NCBI RefSeq assembly: GCF_900961225.1
Contig: NZ_CAAHFN010000064.1
Span: forward strand, 1-43,010
Direction of reading: 5' to 3'
Length of the DNA stretch: 43,010 nt
DNA from: Modicisalibacter radicis
GTDB taxonomy: Bacteria; Pseudomonadota; Gammaproteobacteria; Pseudomonadales; Halomonadaceae
The translations under genes were made by a program, and so were the position numbers. The stretch's first letter is position 1. Each line of letters opens with the position of its first letter. Below the pieces are notes generated by a model. The model saw only the letters and a program-made list of their open reading frames with translations. It searched no databases and was not told where the DNA came from. Below, one piece after another: positions 7,533 to 14,791 of this stretch.

Positions 7533-7571
7533 CTCTCGAAACCCGTCGCGCAGCGCGTTGATGATGCCCGC
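7533..7571 (-). pseudogene. Fragment resembling the MIX effector, downstream of the second immunity gene
   Basis: The minus-strand frame reads AGIINALRDGFRE, which differs at two residues from AGVVNALRDGFRE in the large effector (coding bases about 12952-12990), with about 32 of 39 bases shared. The similarity fades on both sides and the frame runs into a stop beyond. It is probably a leftover of a further effector copy that has decayed or been deleted. The rest of 7438-7627 shows no gene that I can support. Confidence 0.45.
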
Positions 7572-7627
7572 CGGGCCGTGGAGCATGGATAGCGCCGCTA
7601 CCATGCCGCTATCGCCGACTGGATACC

Positions 7628-8704
7628 TCAGACATACCCTCTGAAGCAGAAATACAGAATCGCCAGCACCTCTGCCCAGCCAAGCAGGTAGCAGAACAGC
7701 GGCCAGAGAATTTCCTTCGCGCTCAGCGGGCGCTCGTTGTGGCGATTACGCACGTAAGGGTCGTTCGGATCAACCCGACACTTTTCCTCGACCCACTCGG
7801 GCCAACGCGGCACGCGGCAGGTCCACTTGGCAATGATGCGACCAGTGCCAGCCCACATGACCATGGGGGCAAAAATCAGCTGAACCGCACGGCTATCAGC
7901 CAACACCTGAGTCGCCTGGATCAGCGAGTGGATGAAGCTTTCGCGCTTGCCATCCAGGTCCAGCAGGCGCTGATCGACTTGGTAGGCCTGGATATGGCCA
8001 TCGGGCTCTTCCATGTAGCGGCGCACCAGCTCCCAGATTTCCAGCACGCCCTGCATGCCCTTGAGGCCTTCGTACTTGAAGAAGACCAGGTGATAAAGCA
8101 TGTTGCCATTCTGATCCCGCACGAACCCGCGAATTTCCTCGCGTGACATCCCCCGACGATCCTGAGACTTGGTCGCTTCGCTGGTGTAAAACTGTATATC
8201 GTCCCAGTTCATGGTAACCACACCCATATCCTGCGACCAGGCATAGACCTTGCGATCACGTCGATTGAAGCGCATGGGGTAGTGGGTTTTGCGAAACATA
8301 TCCCAACGCACAAGTGCATTCAGGCAAGGCACAGCTATAAGCACGAAGGTCAAAATCGCCAGCCATATGAAAACATGCACAATTAGAGGAAGTCGTTCAC
8401 TGCTGGAAAAAAGGACATAGAGCAATGCACCCATACCCACTAAAATCGGTGCTAGGCCCATAAGACCAAAAAACGACGTAACGCCCCTTAATCGATTACC
8501 AGAATCAATAATCTCGACATAAGCAGAGTTGCTGGATATCACCGAATCATTAAACAGTGGTTTTTCACAGTCTTTCGATGCGCATTTGCGATCTAACGAC
8601 TGTACCTTCCCCCCAAATCCTCTTGACCGGGACATCGTACTGGAAAAGCCCCAATTGGCTTTTATCATCAGGTTATAAAGATCCTTGGCATTCGTGGATC
8701 GCAT
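7628..8704 (-). CDS. Membrane immunity protein (DUF6708-like), copy 2
   Basis: A 358-aa protein with two adjacent membrane segments at about residues 78-130 (VTSFFGLMGLAPILVGMGAL and LIVHVFIWLAILTFVLIAV), then a soluble domain with MRFNRRDRKVYAWSQ and MNWDDIQFYTS, and a last hydrophobic segment at the C-terminus. The RFNR-KVYAW region resembles DUF6708 proteins found beside T6SS toxins. It follows the truncated toxin by 1 bp and is a paralogue of the gene at 10140-11216. The C-terminal 100 residues are almost identical, while the N-terminal 130 residues with the membrane segments have diverged. I infer that it protects against the toxin C-terminus encoded beside it. GC content is lower in its N-terminal part. 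Confidence 0.7.
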   Translation of the reverse strand: MRSTNAKDLYNLMIKANWGFSSTMSRSRGFGGKVQSLDRKCASKDCEKPLFNDSVISSNSAYVEIIDSGNRLRGVTSFFGLMGLAPILVGMGALLYVLFSSSERLPLIVHVFIWLAILTFVLIAVPCLNALVRWDMFRKTHYPMRFNRRDRKVYAWSQDMGVVTMNWDDIQFYTSEATKSQDRRGMSREEIRGFVRDQNGNMLYHLVFFKYEGLKGMQGVLEIWELVRRYMEEPDGHIQAYQVDQRLLDLDGKRESFIHSLIQATQVLADSRAVQLIFAPMVMWAGTGRIIAKWTCRVPRWPEWVEEKCRVDPNDPYVRNRHNERPLSAKEILWPLFCYLLGWAEVLAILYFCFRGYV

Positions 8705-8705
8705 A

Positions 8706-10127
8706 TCACTCTTCCTTGTGAGTCATCGCTTCGAGGCGCCGCAGTTCGAATTCCAACTTGGCACTACTAGGTCCCGGCTCGCCACGTTCACCAAAGGCAC
8801 ATTCGGCCAGCCACTCCTGCAAGTCATTTTCTGTAAACCATAAAATGCTTACTGCTGCTGCAAGCGCAATAAGGCCGAGCACTAACCCAGTCCACCACAG
8901 GGTTATCGCCAAAGTAGCGAGCAGACCGGTGCTACCGGCAACAGAAGCGGCAGAACCGATACCGGCCAGAAATAAAACGAAACTTGCAGTAGCAGTAAAG
9001 AAGCCAGAGGTCAAATATAGAGACCCAATCACCATTTCATCTTCACCGATTTTTTCAACACCCTCCCAAATGTCCATGGCCCCGAGGATCAGACCACCGG
9101 CTAGGCCAAGGCGTGCCCCCAGCTTCAGGAAAAACTTACTGGAGCCGGCCAGCAGATGATCTGACGCCAAAAACACCCTGCGCCCATGCTCCAGCGTCTT
9201 GCCCACCAGTTCGGCGGCACCGCCGGCCAGGGCGAGCCCCATACCGAGTAGACGCCCCTGGGCGCGGAGCCCCGCGTCCAGAATGCCGTTCATCTTGCCG
9301 AGCTGATCGTTCAGGCTGACATACGCCAGCGCTACCCCCACGATACCCGCCGAAAACTCCAGTTTTTCTCGTCCCGTCAGACTGATAGCCCTGGATGGCG
9401 AAGACGTCTCAGCCATAAAGTCCTCGAGTGGAGTGAGGTCTATCTGGCGTATATCGAAGGTCACCGGGGTTTCCCCATTGACCGTGATGAGCGAGCGCGC
9501 CTCTACCCGAACCTTCTGCTGGAACTGGCGCAGCTCGCTTTCGTCCCAGTCGGGGTAGATCCGCTTGAGCGGCTCGCGGGTTCGGGATAGGACTTCCTCG
9601 AACGTCACGCTGGCTTGGGTGATCTGAATCAAGCTTCCCGAAATCATCCCCAGGGTGAGCAGAAGTGGTGCCGGGTTTTGCTCTTTTGCCACGACACTTT
9701 GCATCGGTCCCAGCACATGGCCGAGCATTCTGGCAGGCGAAACAACCTCGTCGGGATAATCTTCCGTCAGCCCGAGATAAGTGGCAATCAATGTCCCCCA
9801 GGGCAGGGTGGCGGGGTTGTTGCCCGGTTCGCCAAAATTGGCGTCGCTCGCCGCCATGATTTGCTCAATCAAGGTCTTCTGGTTCAGCCCCATTCCCCGC
9901 AAAAGCAGGTTGCTATTGTCGATTTCGCTCGCCGATAGCCATTCGACATACTGCTTGAACGCAGGCGCGTAGCTCTGGGTGCCCAGCAGTACGAAGGAGA
10001 TAACGGAGACGAAATTGATACCCGATTCTACATTCGCATCATCGAATCGGCTGTTGAGGTAGATCAGCAGCGGATTGCCGGTCAGCCAGCTCGCATAGGC
10101 CGATGCCGATGTCTTTGGCTCCATCAT
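8706..10127 (-). CDS. Orphan C-terminal toxin module, N-terminally truncated paralogue of the MIX effector
   Basis: A 473-aa protein that aligns from about residue 8 onward with the last 466 or so residues of the 896-aa effector at 11218-13908. It lacks the N-terminal MIX region that would route it to the T6SS, so as it stands it is unlikely to be exported. The first 300 residues are about 95% identical to the parent by eye. The hydrophobic C-terminal 160 residues, likely pore-forming, have diverged strongly, and then the tail WFTENDLQEWLAE followed by AFGERG is shared again. The start MMEPKTSASAY lies 12 bp after the stop of immunity copy 1 and has only a weak ribosome site. It may be a silent cassette that can recombine with the complete effector, or a remnant kept for its immunity gene. 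Confidence 0.75.
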   Translation of the reverse strand: MMEPKTSASAYASWLTGNPLLIYLNSRFDDANVESGINFVSVISFVLLGTQSYAPAFKQYVEWLSASEIDNSNLLLRGMGLNQKTLIEQIMAASDANFGEPGNNPATLPWGTLIATYLGLTEDYPDEVVSPARMLGHVLGPMQSVVAKEQNPAPLLLTLGMISGSLIQITQASVTFEEVLSRTREPLKRIYPDWDESELRQFQQKVRVEARSLITVNGETPVTFDIRQIDLTPLEDFMAETSSPSRAISLTGREKLEFSAGIVGVALAYVSLNDQLGKMNGILDAGLRAQGRLLGMGLALAGGAAELVGKTLEHGRRVFLASDHLLAGSSKFFLKLGARLGLAGGLILGAMDIWEGVEKIGEDEMVIGSLYLTSGFFTATASFVLFLAGIGSAASVAGSTGLLATLAITLWWTGLVLGLIALAAAVSILWFTENDLQEWLAECAFGERGEPGPSSAKLEFELRRLEAMTHKEE

Positions 10128-10139
10128 CGCTCTATAATT

Positions 10140-11216
10140 TCAAAAATATCCCCGGAAGCAGAAGTACAAAATTGCCAGCACCTCTGCCCAGCCAAGTAGG
10201 TAGCAGAACAGCGGCCAGAGGATTTCCTTTGCGGTCAGCGGGCGCTCGTTGTGGCGATTACGCACGTAAGGGTCGTTCGGATCAACCCGACACTTTTCCT
10301 CGACCCACTCGGGCCAACGAGGCACGCGGCAGGTCCACTTGGCGATGATCCGGCCGGTGCCTGCCCATGCGATCATTGGGGCTATGACCGCGGCCATGAT
10401 GGGGCTATCCGCGATAAACCGTGTGGCTTGGACTAAGGAATTAATGAAACTCTCTCGCTTACCATCCAGATCCAGTAGGCGCTGATTCACTTGGTAGGCC
10501 TGAATATGGCCGTCGGGTTCTTCCATATAGCGACGCACCAGCTCCCAGATTTCCAGCGCGCCCTGCATGTTCTTTCTACCTTGGTACTTGAAAAATACCA
10601 GGTGATAAAGCATGTTGCCCGCGCGATCTTTTACGTAGCCACGGATTTCATCGCGTGCCAAACCTCGGCGATCTTCTGATGCTGTCGATTGGCTCGTGTA
10701 GAACTGAATATCGTCCCAGTTCATGGTGACCACGCCCATATCCTGAGACCAAGCATAGACCTTGCGATCATGACGATTGAAGCGCATTGGGTAATGAGTT
10801 TTTCGGAACATGTCCCAGCGAACTAGAGCGTTTAGTATAGGAAATCCTATGAATACTCCTGTTAGTATGGCCAGCCATGTAAATATGTGCACAACCAGTG
10901 GGAGGCTACCACCATCATCGAAGAGGCTAAAAAACAGAGCTCCAAATCCTGTCAAAAAAGGGATTGCACCTATTAGACCAAAAAAAGAGGCGACGCCTCG
11001 CAGACGCCCTCCTGAATCAACTACTTCAATATAGCTCGAATTGGTTGCAATTATCGAGTCGTTAAACCGAGATGACTCAACTTTATTTGGTGCTTGCTTC
11101 TTGTCGAGTACTTGGGTTTTCGCTTCAAACCCTCTCGAGCGAGACATAGTACTGGAGAATCCCCAGTTTGCCCTGATCAATAGGTTGTAAAGATCTTTGG
11201 CAGTCGTCGATTGCAT
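10140..11216 (-). CDS. Membrane immunity protein (DUF6708-like), copy 1
   Basis: A 358-aa paralogue of the protein at 7628-8704 with the same layout: soluble N-terminus, two membrane segments at about 78-130 (VASFFGLIGAIPFLTGFGAL and LVVHIFTWLAILTGVFIGF), the MRFNRHDRKVYAWSQ and WDDIQFYTS region, and a C-terminal hydrophobic end GWAEVLAILYFCFRGYF. It follows the complete effector directly, with only 1 bp between effector stop and this start, the usual order for a T6SS effector-immunity pair. I infer that it blocks the pore-forming C-terminus of that effector in the membrane, in the way TsiV2 does for VasX. Its N-terminal part has a lower GC content than the core T6SS genes. Confidence 0.72.
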   Translation of the reverse strand: MQSTTAKDLYNLLIRANWGFSSTMSRSRGFEAKTQVLDKKQAPNKVESSRFNDSIIATNSSYIEVVDSGGRLRGVASFFGLIGAIPFLTGFGALFFSLFDDGGSLPLVVHIFTWLAILTGVFIGFPILNALVRWDMFRKTHYPMRFNRHDRKVYAWSQDMGVVTMNWDDIQFYTSQSTASEDRRGLARDEIRGYVKDRAGNMLYHLVFFKYQGRKNMQGALEIWELVRRYMEEPDGHIQAYQVNQRLLDLDGKRESFINSLVQATRFIADSPIMAAVIAPMIAWAGTGRIIAKWTCRVPRWPEWVEEKCRVDPNDPYVRNRHNERPLTAKEILWPLFCYLLGWAEVLAILYFCFRGYF

Positions 11217-11217
11217 A

Positions 11218-13908
11218 TCATCCTTCCTTATGGGCCATGGCTTCGAGGCGCTGTAACTCGGCTTCTAATCTGACACTACCCGGACCCGGGTCACCGCGCT
11301 CGCCAAAAGCACCCTCCGCCAACCACTCCTGCAGGTCATTCTCAGTGAAGTACCAGATAGCGACTGAGGCCGCGATGGCGACAATGCCGAGTATGAGCCC
11401 TGTCCACCATAACGCTACCGCTAGTCTCGCCAATAGAATCGTGCTCCCAGCCATTCTGGCAGCGGAGCCGATGCTGGCGAAAAATATAGAGAAGCTGGCA
11501 ATGGTCGTGAACAAGCCAGAAGCTATATATAGTCTCCCGATCACTAGCTTGTCCGCCCTTAATTTATCGACTCCCTCCCATATATCTATCGCTCCCAAGA
11601 TGACACCGCCTGCCAACCCAAGGAATCGTCCGGCGGCCAGAAGTGTACGCTGCGTACCTACAAAACGTGCCTCAGCGAAGAACACGCCACGGGCATGCTC
11701 CAGCGTTTTGCCAACCAGCTCGGCGGCACCGCCGGCCAGGGCGAGCCCCATACCGAGTAGACGCCCTTGGGCGCGGAGCCCCGCGTCCAGAATGCCGTTC
11801 ATCTTGCCGAGCTGATCGTTCAGACTGACATATGCCAGCGCTACCCCCACGATACCCGCCGAAAACTCCAGTTTTTCTCGTCCCGTCAGACTGATAGCCC
11901 TGGATGGCGAAGACGTCTCAGCCATAAAGTCCTCGAGTGGAGTGAGGTCTATCTGGCGTATATCGAAGGTCACCGGGGGGTCCCCATTGACCGCAATGAG
12001 CGAGCGCGTCTCTACCCGAACCTTCTGCTGGAACTGGCGCAGCTCGCTCTCGCCCCAGTCGGGTTGGATCAGCTTGAGAGGCTCGCGCGTTCGGGATAGG
12101 GCTTCCTCGAATGTCACGCTGGCTTGGGTGATCTGAATCGAGCGGCCGGAGATCATCCCCAATGTCACCAGGAACGGCGCCGGCGTCTGGTCGCCCCCCA
12201 CGGCACTTTGCATCGGCCCCAGCACATGGCCGAGCATTCTGGCGGGCGAGGCAACCTCGTCGGGATAATCTTCCGTCAGCCCGAGATAAGTGGCAATCAC
12301 TGTCCCCCAGGGCAGGGTGGCGGGGTTGTTGCCCGGTTCGCCAAAATTGGCGTCGCTCGCCGCCATGATTTGCTCAATCAAGGTCTTCTGGTTCAGCCCC
12401 ATTCCCCGCAAAAGCAGGTTGCTATTGTCGATTTCGCTCGCCGACAGCCATTCGACATACTGCTTGAACGCAGGCGCGTAGCTCTGGGTACCCAGCAGCA
12501 CGAAGGAGATAACGGAGACGAAATTGATACCCGATTCGACGTTATCGTCATCGAACCGGCTGTTGAGGTAGATCAGCAGCGGATTGCCGGTCAACCAGCC
12601 CACATAGGCTGAAGCCAGTGGTCGCATGTTGTCTTTGTCGTATGCTGACAACTGCGTGCGATAGGTATTTTCCATCCAGGCGTCGGGCTCGCCGGGGCGG
12701 AGCTTGTCGCCATACTTGCCCCAGGCGTCGTCGGCGGCCTCTTCGAGTTCCTCCTCGCTGATGCCTCGAAGCGTCTCCCGTCGAAAGGCCTCGACCTCCT
12801 GCCGGAAAGCGGGGTCTTCTTTCTGCCGGCGCTCGAAACTGGCCTTGATGCTGTGCTCAAACCCCGGATGCCCGCCGGTCTTATCCGCCCCATAGTAGGT
12901 TTCCTTGAGCTGGTTTTCTACGATCTCGTTGGCCCGTTGCTGCCGCGCCCGCTCCCGAAACCCATCGCGCAGGGCATTGACGACACCCGCTGTGACGAAG
13001 GGACGCTTGATGGCTTCCTGTTCGTTGAACTCTTGCTCGCGGGCCTCGAGTAGCGCGGCGAGATCACTGGTGACACCGGCCGGGTCGTCGAGGACGAACA
13101 GCGCCGGCGTCATTTCACTTGGCTCGGCTTGTCGCTGTGACCAATCGATGAACCCGTCGACGTCGTCCCGAATCCCGTTGACGGGTGCCAGGCTGTGGCT
13201 CAACGCGCTCACTTCCGTGGTCTGTGCCGCGTCGCTGTCACCAGCGTCCCGCGATCGACGTCGTACCCAAGGGAAATTGGCTTCAGCCACAAGCTCTCCC
13301 AGTTCACCGAGCGGGCGGGCATAGTCCGCCGAGCCGCGTTTCCATTGCGGCAGGGAAAGTTTGCGCATGGTGTCACGCCGACCATTCGTGTTGGAGGCGT
13401 GCTCTTTCCACACGCGTTTGGTCCAGCGGTCGTCCGAGAAGGCCAGATAAATATCTTGAGCATCCTGGGCCGCGGGTACCGTGATGCAGCGTCCCGGATA
13501 GACGTGATCGGGGTTGGCGCGACACGGGAATTCCTCATCTTCCACCGACGCATTGATATCGGCATCGAGCGGTCCCGGCGAGTCGGGATCGAGCGCCAGC
13601 AGCTCGTCATTGGTGACATCGATGTAGCGACTGAGAAAGCCTTCATCGGTCACGTAGTAGCCTTGCCAGCGTCCACGAGCCGCGTTGAAGACATACAGAA
13701 AGCCTTCTCGCAGCAGCCTCAGCGTGTAGTGCTGGCCCCCCGACAGCGCAATCTGCGAGACGGCATCATCCTGTAGATCCGACGGCAAATCAGGGGCTTT
13801 GAGGCTGACATCATCGCTACGCGCCACGGCATAGCGCACGGGCAGGATCGGCAGGCCGCCACCACCACAGAAGCTGCAATCGGGGCGTGGACTATTGGCA
13901 CTACTCAT
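11218..13908 (-). CDS. MIX-motif, VasX-like T6SS effector, probably pore-forming
   Basis: An 896-aa protein. The N-terminus has LPVRYAVAR at residues 22-30 and a MIX motif (hydrophobic-R-x-G-hh-Y-hh) as LREGFLYVF at 66-74, matching the toxin VasX N-terminal / BTH_I2691-type region that marks T6SS cargo. A CSFC pair sits at 11-14. The middle (about 300-430) is charged and helical. The C-terminal 170 residues contain several hydrophobic segments (LGLAGGVILGAIDIW, FTTIASFSIFFASIG, LWWTGLILGIVAIAASVAIW) suited to membrane insertion. The start overlaps the end of the DUF4123 adaptor gene by 8 bp, and VgrG lies just upstream, so VgrG, adaptor and effector form one delivery set. The pore-forming action is inferred from VasX. 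Confidence 0.85.
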   Translation of the reverse strand: MSSANSPRPDCSFCGGGGLPILPVRYAVARSDDVSLKAPDLPSDLQDDAVSQIALSGGQHYTLRLLREGFLYVFNAARGRWQGYYVTDEGFLSRYIDVTNDELLALDPDSPGPLDADINASVEDEEFPCRANPDHVYPGRCITVPAAQDAQDIYLAFSDDRWTKRVWKEHASNTNGRRDTMRKLSLPQWKRGSADYARPLGELGELVAEANFPWVRRRSRDAGDSDAAQTTEVSALSHSLAPVNGIRDDVDGFIDWSQRQAEPSEMTPALFVLDDPAGVTSDLAALLEAREQEFNEQEAIKRPFVTAGVVNALRDGFRERARQQRANEIVENQLKETYYGADKTGGHPGFEHSIKASFERRQKEDPAFRQEVEAFRRETLRGISEEELEEAADDAWGKYGDKLRPGEPDAWMENTYRTQLSAYDKDNMRPLASAYVGWLTGNPLLIYLNSRFDDDNVESGINFVSVISFVLLGTQSYAPAFKQYVEWLSASEIDNSNLLLRGMGLNQKTLIEQIMAASDANFGEPGNNPATLPWGTVIATYLGLTEDYPDEVASPARMLGHVLGPMQSAVGGDQTPAPFLVTLGMISGRSIQITQASVTFEEALSRTREPLKLIQPDWGESELRQFQQKVRVETRSLIAVNGDPPVTFDIRQIDLTPLEDFMAETSSPSRAISLTGREKLEFSAGIVGVALAYVSLNDQLGKMNGILDAGLRAQGRLLGMGLALAGGAAELVGKTLEHARGVFFAEARFVGTQRTLLAAGRFLGLAGGVILGAIDIWEGVDKLRADKLVIGRLYIASGLFTTIASFSIFFASIGSAARMAGSTILLARLAVALWWTGLILGIVAIAASVAIWYFTENDLQEWLAEGAFGERGDPGPGSVRLEAELQRLEAMAHKEG

Positions 13909-14788
13909 GTCCGTTCCTTAAGTCTGAAATGAGGGTGTTCCATTCGGTTTCACTCAATGCGTCCAGGTGACCGCTAACATCGGAAAAGCGCCGCGTGGCC
14001 AGTGTCATGAATCGACTCACCAGGTCCTGCCCGGCAAGATCCGGCAGGTGCATAGCTGCTCTTTCTGCAAGCGTCGGCTGATCCTCAAGCGATAGAACCG
14101 AGCGTTGTGCATGCCGCAGGGTGTCATCCAGCCACTGACAGTGGGGCGCGTCCTGCGGCCAGTCGGGCGCCAGCGTGGCCAGACGACGTAGGCTCCGGTT
14201 CAGGTCCGCGAAGCGATCGATGCTGGTCCATTGAGCGCGAGTCAGTTCCATCCAATCGATGGATGTCGTGACGTCAGGGCGTTGCAAGGCATAAGACCGC
14301 CCCTGCACATCGAACCACGACCATTGATCGAGAGGCCCCATCAGCCGGGCCAGCTGCGTCGGCTTCAACAACCACGCCAGATGGCGGAAGACGAGAGGAT
14401 CGTAATAGCGGAACCAGTGATATTGGCGATCATCAGGACGCCGCTGCAATAGCTGGCGACGTAGGTGATGGGTCGTATGCTTAATATCGGCTTTTCCCAT
14501 CATCAACGCCGAGAAGAACAAGGCCCCACGCTTGCGATAGCGCCGGGTACGGTCGATAAGGTCCTCGCACGTCTCATCGGGCAACGCGTGAAGCTCGACG
14601 AGCTGTGGTAGGCGATGCGCCCGCGCGGGTGCGGGCGACGTTTCCAGCGCCCGAACAGGCAGATCGCGCCAGTCACGTTCGTGCACGACCAAGGGATTGA
14701 TCACGGCATAGTCGAATTCGCGCAACGACGCCGCCGTTAGACTGGTGTCGTGCATGCGAGCCGGAGATGGCTCCCTCATTGCCGACAT
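13901..14788 (-). CDS. DUF4123 adaptor/chaperone for T6SS effector loading
   Basis: A 295-aa soluble protein with the DUF4123 signature FRYYDPLVFRHLAWLL near residues 126-141 and a Trp-rich region after it. DUF4123 proteins (Tap/TEC, VasW) load a specific effector onto the tip of a cognate VgrG. Here the gene sits exactly between vgrG and the MIX effector. It starts 3 bp after the vgrG stop (GGGAGG 7 nt before the ATG at 14788) and overlaps the effector start by 8 bp, so the three genes are translationally coupled. Downstream in-frame ATGs exist but have poorer ribosome sites. Confidence 0.85.
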   Translation of the reverse strand: MSAMREPSPARMHDTSLTAASLREFDYAVINPLVVHERDWRDLPVRALETSPAPARAHRLPQLVELHALPDETCEDLIDRTRRYRKRGALFFSALMMGKADIKHTTHHLRRQLLQRRPDDRQYHWFRYYDPLVFRHLAWLLKPTQLARLMGPLDQWSWFDVQGRSYALQRPDVTTSIDWMELTRAQWTSIDRFADLNRSLRRLATLAPDWPQDAPHCQWLDDTLRHAQRSVLSLEDQPTLAERAAMHLPDLAGQDLVSRFMTLATRRFSDVSGHLDALSETEWNTLISDLRNGHE

Positions 14789-14791
14789 GGG

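Larger units (their letters stand above)
7628..12614 (-). repeat. Tandem duplication of toxin C-terminus plus immunity gene, period about 2.51 kb
   Basis: The unit at 10140-12614 (C-terminal half of the effector plus immunity 1) repeats at 7628-10105. The offset is 2509 bp in the toxin part (for example 9852 and 12361) and 2512 bp at the immunity ends (7628 and 10140). Identity is very high at about 9190-10080 against 11700-12590 and at the immunity 3' ends. It is much lower over the toxin membrane segments and immunity 5' ends. Homology stops near 10105 against 12614. Confidence 0.85.
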
